A stretch of DNA of 64,000 nt from Trinickia diaoshuihuensis (GTDB lineage Bacteria > Pseudomonadota > Gammaproteobacteria > Burkholderiales > Burkholderiaceae), in the NCBI RefSeq assembly GCF_003390925.1, contig NZ_QUBS01000026.1:62001-126000 (forward strand), read 5' to 3'. Shown piece by piece: positions 9,186 through 18,173 of this stretch; the stretch's first letter is position 1, and each line of letters starts with the position of its first letter. The notes beneath the pieces are model-generated. The model had not been told where the DNA came from and ran no database searches. It worked only from the letters and a program-made list of their open reading frames with translations. A program made the translations under genes and the position numbers.

Positions 9186-9539
9186 GTTTGGCCTCCTCAC
9201 AAAGGGGGATCGTGAGGTGTGGCCAACGTAGAGCAGATGCTATGCCATCGGCGCGCAATTCAAGCGCGATGCGCCATAGCGCGGCTTAAGCGCGCGTAAA
9301 AGAGCAAACCGATAGGCTGAACGTATCTTCGTCGAAACGTGGCTCGATACTGGGCGGGTTTGCGCAACGGGCTAAGCGGCGGCGGCCTTCAAAGCAATAC
9401 ATCCGCTTTGCCCGCGATCCCTAATCCGGTCGCGGTTCGACGCCAGCTTTCCTAAAATACGGAGCCGGGCAACCTGCGTGCGGGCGGCCAAGAAAGCGTC
9501 GCATCGATGAAACGTCGAGCCCGGCGGTGAGTGGATGCG
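9186..9539. other. 354-base stretch without a gene
   Basis: This stretch contains the ribosome site and presumably the promoter of the small gene at 9060-9185, and the downstream side of the histidine kinase. No frame with convincing coding character, RNA gene, or terminator hairpin with a T-run was found. Confidence 0.5.
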
Positions 9540-11171
9540 TCACTGCACCTCCTCGGCTTCGATGACGGCAAGCGGCAATGTCGCCGTCAACTTGAATCCC
9601 GACCCCGGCGCCGTGCGGATTTCGACATCGCCGCCCAGGAGCGCGGCTCGCTCCCGTATGCCGAGCAAGCCGAAAGAACGCAGCGCCGTGTGTTGGTCGA
9701 AGGCGGCGCCGCGTCCGTTATCGGCGATCATCAGTACGCAATGTGCGTCGTCGCACGCAAGGTCGAGCACGACTTCGGTCGCACCCGAATGCCGCGCCAC
9801 GTTCGCCAGCCCCTCCTGAACGATGCGAAAGAGTTCGATTCACCCCGCCCGGTTGAAGCGAATCGCATGCTCGTCGATATGGTGGTCGACGCGAACGTTA
9901 AAGCGTCTCGAGAACTCATTCGTCAACCAGTCGATCGCGGCAATGAGTCCCAGATCGTCGAGCATGGCGGGGCGAAGCTCAGCCGCGATTTGCCGCACCG
10001 AATCGATGAGTTTATCGACGAGCGCGGAGGCCGTGTCGGGATGAGGCAGGGCAGACGGATCCGATGAAGGATCGGTTATCGCATCCTCCATCGTCGCGAT
10101 CGCCATCTTCAGCGCGCTCAGTTTTTGTGCGAAATCATCGTGCAGTTCGCGGGCGATCCGCCGGTTTTCCTCCTCGCGGATCTGCAAAATATGCGCGGAC
10201 AGGTGCCGCAACTCTTCGCGCGAAATGCGCAGCGCCTCTTCGGCGCGCTTTCTATCGCTGATGTCGGCCACCACGGAAATGAAATAGTCCGGCAGGCCGG
10301 CTTCGTCACGGACCAAAGCGACCGTCAATTCGATCCAAAACTCGCTCCCGTCTTTGCGCAGATAGCGCTTTTCAAGCGTGTAAGTGTGGAGCCGTCCGTC
10401 GAGAACCTGCCGCATCTGCGCGAGATCGGTGTCGAGATCGTCAGGGTGGGTGATATCTTGAAAAGTCTTGGTCAGCAACTCCTCGCGGGTGTAACCGACG
10501 ATGTCGCACAATTTCTGATTGACGCGGAGCCAACGGCCGCTCGTTCCTACATGCGCAATGCCCACCGCGGCTTGTTCGAAGGTGGTCCGAAAGCGCGTCT
10601 CGCTGTCGCGCAGCGATTGCAACGCCTCTTCGAGCGCCTCGCTTTTTTGACGGACGGAGTCGGCCACATGCTCGACTTCGGCGGTGCGTTCGGCGACGCG
10701 AAGCTCCAATTCGCGATTGAGGACTTGAAGCTCTGCCTGGGTCTCGCGCCGCGCGGCGATTTCGCGCAGGAGTTCGTCGTTCGCCGCTTTGAGTTGCATG
10801 GGACTCGGCAGGGCGAGTGCCTTTGGGATGAGCGGCCAGACGACGATCGCGGTGGCGAGCGAAGCGATCGCCGTGATTGTCTTGATGCTTGCATCGAGCC
10901 AATACGCGGCCTGCCATATATCCAAAATGGCGGTGAGATGCGTCGTACCGCAGGCGAGGATAAATAGAGCGAACATAAGAAACAGCCAACTGAATGGCAA
11001 TTCCGGTCGGCGTCGCGCAAAGGTCCAAAGCGCAATCGGTATCGAGTAGTACGACAACGCAATGACCGCATCCGCGCCGACGTAAGTCCAAAGCAGTCCC
11101 GCCGACCAATGAAAGCAATAGCCGTGCGGCATGAATCCGGGCGAGGTGAAAAATCCCGCGAGCGCGTTCAT
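9540..11171 (-). pseudogene. ethylene-receptor-like sensor histidine kinase interrupted by one in-frame TGA
   Basis: From ATG 11171 the frame reads an N-terminal three-helix membrane domain, a coiled coil (about 125-200), a PAS domain (about 205-325), a HisKA_3 dimerisation domain with the phospho-acceptor in ARELHDD (about residue 347), then TGA at 9842-9840 (codon 444). The same frame continues without shift through IELFRIVQEGLANVARH, an ATPase domain with IADNGRG and FGLLGIRER, to a stop at 9540. The membrane domain matches the plant ethylene-binding domain: Asp34, Tyr41, Pro45, Ile71, Cys74 and His78 have the same spacing as ETR1 Asp25, Tyr32, Pro36, Ile62, Cys65 and His69; Cys65 and His69 bind copper in ETR1. 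No response regulator is adjacent. It could be a nonsense mutation, a sequencing error, or, less likely, two polypeptides with re-initiation at GTG 9800. ATG 11249 would add 26 poorly conserved residues. Confidence 0.85.
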
Positions 11172-11440
11172 GGAATTGTCACGAGCGTCATAACGACGTG
11201 TCCTTCGAGAGCAAGGCGCGGCCGTGGCTCGCCGCGCGGCGTTTCGCATCGGAAGCAGGATCGAAGCTGCAACGGCGAGCCGATCGATAGTCTAATTGCG
11301 TGGGCTCGAGTGCCCCGCCTGCAATTGCGGGATTCGCCGGACCATAAGAAGTATAGTCAAGGACTTGCGATTTGAAAGGCGGCCGGCGCTAGATTCCCAT
11401 CTTTATGCGAAGTGATTCAAAGACCGGCGCAAGTCGATCG

Positions 11441-12460
11441 TCACGCTCGCTCGATCGCCGTTTCGCTCGAAGGCGATCTCGATGTGCGTTCCGCCAATAG
11501 TTTGGCGAGCGCCGCCGATGCCAGGCGCACTCGCAGCGAATCGGCCCGGCTGGTGAGAATGATCGGCAAGCGGGCGCCGAGCACGAGGCCCGCCCCGTCG
11601 GCGCCCGCAAAATACATCAGTTGCTTGGCCAGCATGTTGCCGGCCTCGAGGTCGGGCATCAGCAGAATGTCGGCCTGGCCCGCGACGGGCGAGACGATCC
11701 CTTTCGTTTTCGCGGCCGCTGGATTCACGGCATTGTCGAAGGCGAGCGGGCCGTCCACGAGGCCGCCGGTGATTTGTCCGCGTTTGGCCATGACGGTCAG
11801 CGCGGCCGCATCGAGCGTGGACGGCATCTTGGGATTGACTGTTTCGACAGCGGCCAAGACGGCGACGCGCGGCTCCTCGACACCCATCGCCCGCAGAAAG
11901 TCGATAGCGTTCTGGCAAATGTCGCGCTTTTGTTCGAGCGTGGGGGCAATGTTGATGGCCGCATCGGTAATCACGAGCGGCTTCGGATAGGCCGGTATGT
12001 TCATCGCGTAGATGTGACTAATGCGCCGTTCGGTGCGTAACCCCGACCCAGGCGCGACTACGGCCGAGAGCAATTCGTCGGTATGCAAGCTGCCTTTCAT
12101 CAAGGCGGCGACTTTGCCGCACACCCCCAGCTCGACGGCGCGGGCCGCCGCCGCATGGCTATGCTCGACCGGCTCGATGGTCATGCCTTCGAGGCTGAGC
12201 CCGGCCGCGCTCGCGGCCGCGCGAATCTTGGGCTCCGGACCGACCAGGATGGGGTCGAGCAGGTTTGCCTCACGGGCCTCCACCGCCGCCCTGATCGCCT
12301 CGGGCGAGCAAGGATGAACGATCGCAGTGCGTAGCGCGGGGTGCCGCCGCGCATCGCGGATGAAAGCCTCGTAGCGATCGTGATGGTGCGTTGCTGAATC
12401 CGCGCCGGGCGATTTGTCGGCAAGGCGCTCGCGCAATAGGTTTTCGTCCGTGTTTTCCAT
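11441..12460 (-). CDS. phosphate acetyl/butyryltransferase family protein
   Basis: 339 residues of the PTA_PTB fold, which exchanges CoA and phosphate on short acyl groups (acetyl-CoA + Pi to acetyl phosphate + CoA) in the cytoplasm. Family marks are PILVGPEPKI near residue 70, ALMKGSLHTDELL at about 122, PLVITDAAINIAPT around 160-174 and MPDLEAGNMLAKQLMYFAGADGAG around 268-290. It lacks the regulatory N-terminal part of long Pta enzymes and has no MaoC domain, so it resembles the short enzymes that Burkholderia pairs with acetate kinase. No acetate kinase gene is next to it. Acetyl versus butyryl preference cannot be decided. Confidence 0.88.
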   Translation of the reverse strand: MENTDENLLRERLADKSPGADSATHHHDRYEAFIRDARRHPALRTAIVHPCSPEAIRAAVEAREANLLDPILVGPEPKIRAAASAAGLSLEGMTIEPVEHSHAAAARAVELGVCGKVAALMKGSLHTDELLSAVVAPGSGLRTERRISHIYAMNIPAYPKPLVITDAAINIAPTLEQKRDICQNAIDFLRAMGVEEPRVAVLAAVETVNPKMPSTLDAAALTVMAKRGQITGGLVDGPLAFDNAVNPAAAKTKGIVSPVAGQADILLMPDLEAGNMLAKQLMYFAGADGAGLVLGARLPIILTSRADSLRVRLASAALAKLLAERTSRSPSSETAIERA

Positions 12461-12672
12461 GGTTCGATCTCGTTGCGTCGGGATGCTCGCGTTAGGCGCT
12501 CGCCAGGCAGGCGAACGTCAACATCATACGAACGACGCAACCGCTAACGATTGATGCATATCAATCGCTCGTTCGCGTTTGAGCGGACGATAGACGTCGA
12601 CGCATCACGCGTCGATGCGATGCGCCACCCGAACGGGGTGGTCGTGTCTTGTTGGATAAGAGGAGTACGATC

Positions 12673-12885
12673 ATGCGCGCGAAGTACCGAGTTGCATTTG
12701 CAACCTTTTCGATATTCGTCGCAATTTCGGGCATTTTCGTCGCAATCCGAGGCCTGGTGTTCGACCAAGACAGCTTTTTGCGCTACGGCATAGCGGCTGT
12801 GATCTCTGGCGTGGCCGGATTTGTGTTGCTGCTCAATCCGCGCTCCCGTATGGATGACGAGTCGCACGAGGGGCATCATGAGTGA
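12673..12885 (+). CDS. small two-helix membrane protein
   Basis: 70 residues from ATG 12673, chosen because AGGAG lies 7 bases upstream; an earlier in-frame TTG at 12649 lacks such a site. Two hydrophobic segments (about 6-28 and 37-55) separated by a short polar loop, and a charged histidine-rich tail ending DDESHEGHHE. It looks like an inner-membrane protein with both ends on one side. I do not recognise the family. The tail could bind metal, but that is only a guess from composition. It converges with the LOG-family gene, 4 bases apart. Confidence 0.65.
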   Translation: MRAKYRVAFATFSIFVAISGIFVAIRGLVFDQDSFLRYGIAAVISGVAGFVLLLNPRSRMDDESHEGHHE

Positions 12886-12889
12886 CTGG

Positions 12890-13786
12890 TCAGGGCCCCT
12901 TGCCCTTGCCGTACCACTCCGAAACGGCTTGCCAGATTCCCTCGGCGGATTCGGCATAAGCGAATAGGCCGACATCGTTCGCCGCGATCATTCCTTCATC
13001 GACCAAGAAGTCGAAATCGATTGCCCGCCGCCAATATCGTTCTCCCACGAGTACCACGGGAAGCGGTGCGATCTTACCCGTCTGCAACAGCGTCAACACT
13101 TCGAACAGTTCGTCGCAGGTGCCGTAGCCGCCGGGGAAGAAGACGGCAGCCTTGGCGCGCTCGAGCAAGTGCATTTTGCGAATGGCGAAGTAGTGCAGCT
13201 TGAAGCACAGGTCGGGGCTGATGTAGGCATTCGGGCGCTGTTCGCGAGGCAGTGAAATATTCAAACCGATACTGGGCGCGCCGGATTCGAACGCCCCGCG
13301 GTTGGCTGCCTCCATGATGCCGGGGCCGCCGCCCGTTACGACAGCGAGTTTCGGAAGCAGGGCGGTCGCGCTCCGGCTGCCCACGAGCCGGCCGAATTCG
13401 CGAGCGATCGAATAAAACCGGCTTGTGTCGAGCAAGCGCTTCGCCGCATCGACTTCGCGGGCGCAGCCGGTATCCGAAGGTGCGCATGCAAGCGTTTGTT
13501 CGGCAAGCTCGAACCGTTGCCGGGCGGCTTGCGGCTCGATCAGGCGAGTACTGCCGTAGATGACCACCGTATGCTCGATGCCATGGCGCTGCAAACTCTC
13601 TTCGGTTTTCCAAAAGTCGAGTTGCAAGCGCACGGCGCACATGTCTGGACGCATGATAAACGCCCGGTCCTCGTCGGCTTGCCGGAAGCTCGCGCTTGCC
13701 ATGAGGCTATCGACTCGCCGCGACGCTTGCGCTTCGGTCTCGCTTTCGTCTTCGGTTTGGATTTGGTGTTCCGACCGCTCGATCAT
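12890..13786 (-). CDS. LOG family protein (TIGR00730), putative nucleotide 5'-monophosphate phosphoribohydrolase
   Basis: 298 residues. The LOG hallmark PGGYGTCDE is at 218-226 (consensus PGGxGTxxE) and the nucleotide loop TGGGPGIMEAANRGA at about 151-165, giving a Rossmann-like fold. Family members split N6-modified or ordinary AMP into base and ribose 5-phosphate; some make active cytokinin. This member is about 100 residues longer at the N-terminus than classic LOG (~190 residues), as in the longer bacterial group annotated as 'lysine decarboxylase-like', so a housekeeping nucleotide role is as likely as cytokinin production. No isopentenyl transferase gene is near. Confidence 0.85.
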   Translation of the reverse strand: MIERSEHQIQTEDESETEAQASRRVDSLMASASFRQADEDRAFIMRPDMCAVRLQLDFWKTEESLQRHGIEHTVVIYGSTRLIEPQAARQRFELAEQTLACAPSDTGCAREVDAAKRLLDTSRFYSIAREFGRLVGSRSATALLPKLAVVTGGGPGIMEAANRGAFESGAPSIGLNISLPREQRPNAYISPDLCFKLHYFAIRKMHLLERAKAAVFFPGGYGTCDELFEVLTLLQTGKIAPLPVVLVGERYWRRAIDFDFLVDEGMIAANDVGLFAYAESAEGIWQAVSEWYGKGKGP

Positions 13787-14147
13787 GGCGTGTCTCTAGG
13801 CGACGGCGGGTAGGCCGATGGGATGTTCGTCGTCTCATCATCCGCTCGAATCGTCGCTCCTCGATGATGCAAATCAACGGCGCGCGTGATTGATGGAGGC
13901 ATTCCGTGCATCGCGGCCTGCTCCGCCTCGGCAGCGCATGATGCATGAGCCGTTGGTGTCGATCTCCTGGTGGCGGCAATTGCGTCGTCGTTGATTTGAA
14001 TTGGCGTGCTTATCTGTATTAAAGCGCGGATTTTGCATAGCTTTGGAAAAATTGATTATTCGTCGAAATTCTATTGCCTAATGTTGGATCGCGGGGATCG
14101 TTTATGCCCGTCCTGTAACGATAGATAACATGGGAAGGAGTAAAGCG
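13787..14147. other. 361-base intergenic region, A+T-rich in its right half
   Basis: It separates the divergent LOG-family gene and the secreted propeller gene, so it should carry both promoters. Bases from about 13990 to 14090 are clearly richer in A+T than the surroundings. The only certain element is the ribosome site GGAAGGAG at 14133-14140. No gene or RNA was recognised. Confidence 0.5.
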
Positions 14148-15347
14148 ATGAGAAATCTAGTCAATTGGGCAGTGATGCAGGGGAGATATTTTTCAAATAG
14201 ACGCGAGCCCTTCATGCCGGCGAGCGATACGCTCCGAACGCTCGCGAGCGGTCTCGCGCTTTTGAGCGGACTATGCTTCGCAAATGGGGTTACGCATGCG
14301 GCCGAGCTGAAAGCGGGCGACGTCCTGGTGACCGACGTCAGCGCGAACACATTGATCGTCGTCGATCGGCATAGCGGGAAGCGCACTGTCCTCAGCGACT
14401 TCTACGACGCGGCGCAAGGTCCCGTGCTCACGGGGCAAGCAACGTTTTCAGGCGTGGCCGTTCGTCACGGCCGGATCTTCGTCACGGCCGGCACCCGGGG
14501 CATTTTTCTCGTCGATCCTCGCACCGGCCAGCGCAAACTCGTGAGCGATTTCAGTCGCGGAGCTTACCGTGGCGGCTTCGTCGGTTTCGGCGTCGCGGTG
14601 GATTCGTTCGGCGAAGTGGTGACGGCCTTGCATCAAGGCTTCCCGACTAGCGTACTTCGCGTCGCACCTTGGAACGACACACGCACCATCGTTTCCGATT
14701 TGAGCAATGCAAGCCAAGGCGGCGATCTCTCATGCTGTTCGATTACCGATCTCACGTTGGAGCCCCGCGCACGAGACGAGAATCACGACGGCCGGGAAGC
14801 GATTCTGATCGACACGGCCGATATTCCCAATCTCGATCCGCAACGCGAGTCCGCGATCTATCGCGTCGATCCGGTCACGGGCCATCGGTCGCTAGTGAGC
14901 GACTTTACCAACCCGGCGCAGGGCCTAACCGGCGTGGACCCCAACGTCGGCCTCGCCGTGGAACCCGACGGTGCGATTCTCGTTGACACGATGGGCTCGC
15001 AAGGCGATCTGCTCGTGCGCGTGGATCCGAAAACAGGGAATCGCACCGTCGTCAGCAATTTCGACGACCCTGCCGAGGGGCCCGTCGGCAATTACCTTTG
15101 GGGGGCGGCGGTGGTTGGGCCGCGGCATGCCGTCGTGGCCGCTGTGAACCCGAACACCTTGGGGATCAGCCTGTACTGCGTCGACCTTCGGACGGGCCAC
15201 CGTGGGTTGTTCAGCGATTCGGGAAACCCGAAACAGGGACCGGCGTTTCGCAATCCCAACTACATTGCCGTGATACCGGCTCACGCTGGTTTCGACGCCT
15301 TGCCCGCGGCGGATTCCCTCGCGAGTCCGTTCGGCGCGCCTCAATAA
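14148..15347 (+). CDS. secreted beta-propeller-like protein
   Basis: 399 residues from ATG 14148, chosen because GGAAGGAG lies 7 bases upstream. A hydrophobic stretch (LRTLASGLALLSGLCFANG) with a likely cut after THA gives an exported protein, although the positively charged region before it is unusually long; a later ATG at 14214 would give a more normal signal peptide but has no ribosome site. The mature part repeats a pattern of about 50 residues, D..TG.R..VSDF..A.QGP, seen as KRTVLSDFYDAAQGP, QRKLVSDFSRGAY, HRSLVSDFTNPAQG and NRTVVSNFDDPAEGP. This fits a propeller fold related to NHL/SMP-30-like proteins, but no catalytic residues are evident. Function unknown. Confidence 0.75.
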   Translation: MRNLVNWAVMQGRYFSNRREPFMPASDTLRTLASGLALLSGLCFANGVTHAAELKAGDVLVTDVSANTLIVVDRHSGKRTVLSDFYDAAQGPVLTGQATFSGVAVRHGRIFVTAGTRGIFLVDPRTGQRKLVSDFSRGAYRGGFVGFGVAVDSFGEVVTALHQGFPTSVLRVAPWNDTRTIVSDLSNASQGGDLSCCSITDLTLEPRARDENHDGREAILIDTADIPNLDPQRESAIYRVDPVTGHRSLVSDFTNPAQGLTGVDPNVGLAVEPDGAILVDTMGSQGDLLVRVDPKTGNRTVVSNFDDPAEGPVGNYLWGAAVVGPRHAVVAAVNPNTLGISLYCVDLRTGHRGLFSDSGNPKQGPAFRNPNYIAVIPAHAGFDALPAADSLASPFGAPQ

Positions 15348-15441
15348 ACGGTGAAGGGCGGCAGCAACGGTGCGCCGGCCATGGCGCACCGCACAACAAC
15401 GAACGGTTGACTTTACGAAACGTCTCCTCGAACATTCGATC

Positions 15442-15455
15442 CGCAACCGGTTGCG
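15442..15455. promoter_or_regulatory. upstream operator O1 of the ribose operon
   Basis: CGCAACCGGTTGCG, a perfect 14-bp palindrome with the central CG typical of LacI-family operators. Its centre is 50 bp from the next copy. The likely ligand is the RbsR-like repressor encoded at 19197-20234 in the same operon. Confidence 0.75.
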
Positions 15456-15491
15456 CGCGTGATTTTCTCGTCATTTGGACGATTTTTGTTG

Positions 15492-15517
15492 CGCAACCGG
15501 TTGCGCAACCGGTTGCG
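15492..15517. promoter_or_regulatory. double operator O2/O3 of the ribose operon
   Basis: Two further perfect copies of CGCAACCGGTTGCG (15492-15505 and 15504-15517) share two bases, so their centres are 12 bp apart. They lie 60 bases before rbsB. Together with O1 they could allow looping or cooperative binding of the LacI-type repressor over the promoter. Confidence 0.75.
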
Positions 15518-15576
15518 GGAAAACCAGCAGGCAGCCGCAACGATAACCAAATCGAACGATTTTCAGGAGACACCCT

Positions 15577-16536
15577 ATGAAGACCCCCGTCCGTCGCCGC
15601 GTGCTGGCCGCATGTATCGGGTTGGCTGCCGCCGCCATGCTGCCGGTTGGCGCCTATGCGCAAGACGCGGCCCATAAGCCGAAGGTCGCGCTGATCATGA
15701 AATCCCTCGCGAACGAGTTCTTCTTGACGATGGAAGACGGCGCGAAGGATTACCAAAAGCAGCACGCCGCCGACTTCGACTTGATTTCGAACGGCATCAA
15801 GGACGAAACCGATACGGCCGCACAGATCCGCATCGTCGATCAAATGATCGTATCGAAGGTCGATGCCATCGTGATCGCGCCGGCGGATTCGAAGGCCATG
15901 GTGCCGGTCGTCAAGAAAGCGATCGACGCGGGCATCATCGTCGTGAACATCGACAACCGCCTCGACCCCGACGTGCTGAAGTCCAAGGGCCTCACGGTAC
16001 CGTTCGTCGGTCCGGACAATCGCAAGGGCGCACGCCTGGCCGGCGACTATCTCGCGGCGAAGCTGAGCAGGGGTGACGAGGTCGGTATCGTGGAGGGCGT
16101 CTCCACCACGACGAACGCCCAGCAGCGCACGGCCGGCTTCAAGGACGCGATGGCGGCGGCGGGCATGAAGGTCGTTTCGGTCCAGTCGGGCGATTGGGAA
16201 ATCGACAAAGGCAACGCGGTGGCTTCCTCGATGCTCAACGCGGATCCGAATCTGAAGGCGCTGCTGTGCGGCAACGACAATATGGCGCTCGGCGCCGTTG
16301 CGGCGGTTCGCGCGGCCGGCCGCGCGGGGAAAGTGGCCGTCATCGGCTACGACAACATCGCCGCCGTCAAACCCATGCTGGCCGACGGCCGCGTGTTGGC
16401 CACGGTCGATCAGTTCGCCGCCAAGCAGGCCGTATTCGGCATCGACACGGCGCTCAAGGCCATCCGCGGGCATAAGAAGCAAAGCGATCTGTCGAGTCTC
16501 GTCGAAACGCCGGTCGAACTCGTCGTCAAGAAGTAA
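15577..16536 (+). CDS. rbsB: ribose-type ABC transporter substrate-binding protein
   Basis: 319 residues, first gene of the ribose operon, with AGGAGA 7 bases before the ATG. A signal peptide ends at AYAQ (about residue 28), so the protein is periplasmic. It has the Peripla_BP_4 fold: KVALIMKSLANEFFLTMEDGAK at the start, DAIVIAPADSKAMVPVVKKA in the middle, GIVEGVSTTTNAQQRTAGFKDAM, and LLCGNDNMALGAVAAVRAAG near residue 230, as in RbsB-like sugar-binding proteins. The presence of rbsA, rbsC, rbsK and rbsD downstream makes D-ribose the likely substrate. The three LacI-type operators just upstream imply repression when ribose is absent. Confidence 0.92.
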   Translation: MKTPVRRRVLAACIGLAAAAMLPVGAYAQDAAHKPKVALIMKSLANEFFLTMEDGAKDYQKQHAADFDLISNGIKDETDTAAQIRIVDQMIVSKVDAIVIAPADSKAMVPVVKKAIDAGIIVVNIDNRLDPDVLKSKGLTVPFVGPDNRKGARLAGDYLAAKLSRGDEVGIVEGVSTTTNAQQRTAGFKDAMAAAGMKVVSVQSGDWEIDKGNAVASSMLNADPNLKALLCGNDNMALGAVAAVRAAGRAGKVAVIGYDNIAAVKPMLADGRVLATVDQFAAKQAVFGIDTALKAIRGHKKQSDLSSLVETPVELVVKK

Positions 16537-16573
16537 GTTCGCTGTCGTCGTCAGGCCGGAACAACGGAATCGG

Positions 16574-16599
16574 CCTTCGCGCTGGTGCGCTTGCGAAGG
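16574..16599 (+). other. intercistronic hairpin between rbsB and rbsA
   Basis: CCTTCGC (16574-16580) pairs perfectly with GCGAAGG (16593-16599) across a 12-base loop. The right arm touches the rbsA ribosome site GGGAGAG. Such hairpins in sugar ABC operons often protect the upstream binding-protein message and lower expression of the downstream genes; that role is inferred. Confidence 0.45.
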
Positions 16600-16607
16600 G
16601 AGAGTGC

Positions 16608-18173
16608 ATGAAAGCAGTATCAACGGCCGCCGCGCCGAGCAACGGTCCGGTGCTGACGGTCAGCGGAGTCGGCAAGACGTACGCCGTGCCCGTGCTCGCG
16701 GGCATCGACCTCACGTTGAACGCGGGCGAGGTGCTCGCGCTCACGGGGGAAAACGGCGCGGGCAAGAGTACGCTGTCGAAGATCGTCAGCGGCCTGGTCG
16801 AGCCCACCAGCGGGGTCATGCATTATCGCGGGCAGCCGTATGCGCCCGCGAGCCGCCGCGAGGCGGAGGCGCTCGGCGTGCGAATGGTCATGCAGGAGTT
16901 GAACCTGCTGCCCACGCTGACGATCGCCGAAAACTTGTTCCTCAATTGCCTGCCCGCCATCAAAGGCATCGGTTGGATTTCGCGCAAGCGTCTACGTGAA
17001 GACGCCCGTGTCGCGATGGCGCGCGTCGGGCTCGAATCGATCGATCCCGATACGCCCGTCGGCGAACTCGGGATCGGTCACCAGCAACTGGTCGAGATCG
17101 CCCGTAACCTGATCGGCGATTGCCGCGTGCTGATCCTCGACGAACCCACGGCGATGCTGACGGGCCGCGAGGTCGATCTGCTGTTTCATCAGATCGAACG
17201 ATTGAAGCGCGACGGCGTGTCGATCGTCTATATCTCGCATCGGCTCGAGGAGCTGGCGCGCATCTCGGAGCGCGTTGCCGTGTTGCGCGACGGCAAGCTC
17301 GTCAGCGTCGGCCCGATCGCCGATTACACCACCGACCGGCTCGTCACGCAGATGGTCGGGCGCGATATCGGCGAGACGATCGACCTCGGCGAGCGCAAGA
17401 TCGGCGCGCCGATGCTGCGCGTCGATAAGCTCTCGAGGGGCGCCGTGGTTCAGGACGTTTCGTTCGAGGTCAAGAGCGGCGAGATCTTCGGGATCAGCGG
17501 CCTGATCGGCTCGGGACGCACGGAGCTGTTGCGCGCGATCTTCGGCGCCGATGCGAAGGACGGCGGCGAAGTGTCGATCGGCACGCCGCTAAAGCCGGTG
17601 TCGATCGGCTCGCCGGCCGATGCGGTCAAGCGCGGCATGGCGCTGATCACAGAGGATCGCAAAAGCGAAGGGCTCATGCTCACGCAGTCGATCGCCTCGA
17701 ACATCGCGCTCAATAACTTCGATGCCGTCTCGCGCTTCGGTTGGATCGACTCCGAACGCGAAAAAGATCTCGCGAAACAGCACATCGAGGCCATGCGCAT
17801 CCGTTGTGCCGACGAGCAGCAGGCGGTGGGCGAACTCTCGGGCGGCAATCAGCAAAAGGTCGTCATCGGACGCTGGCTCGAGCGAGACGCGGACGTGCTG
17901 TTGTTCGACGAGCCGACGCGCGGCATCGACGTCGGCGCGAAATTCGAAATTTATAGCCTGCTCGGCGAAGAGGCGCGCAAGGGCAAAGCGCTCGTCGTCG
18001 TATCGAGCGAGCTGCGCGAACTCATGCTCATTTGCGACCGGATCGGCGTCATGTCGGCGGGCAAGCTGGTGCGCATCTTCGAGCGCGACGAATGGACTCA
18101 AGACGATTTGCTGGCCGCGGCGTTCTCGGGCTACGCAAAACGTGACGCATTATTGACGAGAGAAGCATCATGA
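16608..18173 (+). CDS. rbsA: ribose ABC transporter ATP-binding protein
   Basis: 521 residues with two fused ATPase halves, the usual size of RbsA. Half one: Walker A GENGAGKST (about 47-55), HQQLVEIAR in the signature region, Walker B VLILDEPTAML. Half two: the altered Walker A GLIGSGRTE typical of this family's second half, signature LSGGNQQKV, Walker B LLFDEPTRGID. It powers import through RbsC on the cytoplasmic side of the inner membrane. Its stop overlaps the rbsC start (ATGA at 18170-18173), so translation is coupled. Confidence 0.93.
   Translation: MKAVSTAAAPSNGPVLTVSGVGKTYAVPVLAGIDLTLNAGEVLALTGENGAGKSTLSKIVSGLVEPTSGVMHYRGQPYAPASRREAEALGVRMVMQELNLLPTLTIAENLFLNCLPAIKGIGWISRKRLREDARVAMARVGLESIDPDTPVGELGIGHQQLVEIARNLIGDCRVLILDEPTAMLTGREVDLLFHQIERLKRDGVSIVYISHRLEELARISERVAVLRDGKLVSVGPIADYTTDRLVTQMVGRDIGETIDLGERKIGAPMLRVDKLSRGAVVQDVSFEVKSGEIFGISGLIGSGRTELLRAIFGADAKDGGEVSIGTPLKPVSIGSPADAVKRGMALITEDRKSEGLMLTQSIASNIALNNFDAVSRFGWIDSEREKDLAKQHIEAMRIRCADEQQAVGELSGGNQQKVVIGRWLERDADVLLFDEPTRGIDVGAKFEIYSLLGEEARKGKALVVVSSELRELMLICDRIGVMSAGKLVRIFERDEWTQDDLLAAAFSGYAKRDALLTREAS

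Noticed and set aside
9780-9860. frameshift in the histidine kinase
   Set aside because: Codon positions on both sides agree (11171 and 9800 are in the same phase); only a TGA interrupts the frame.
9531-10067. plus-strand frame opposite the histidine kinase end
   Set aside because: The minus strand has clear ATPase-domain motifs; this frame is a shadow.
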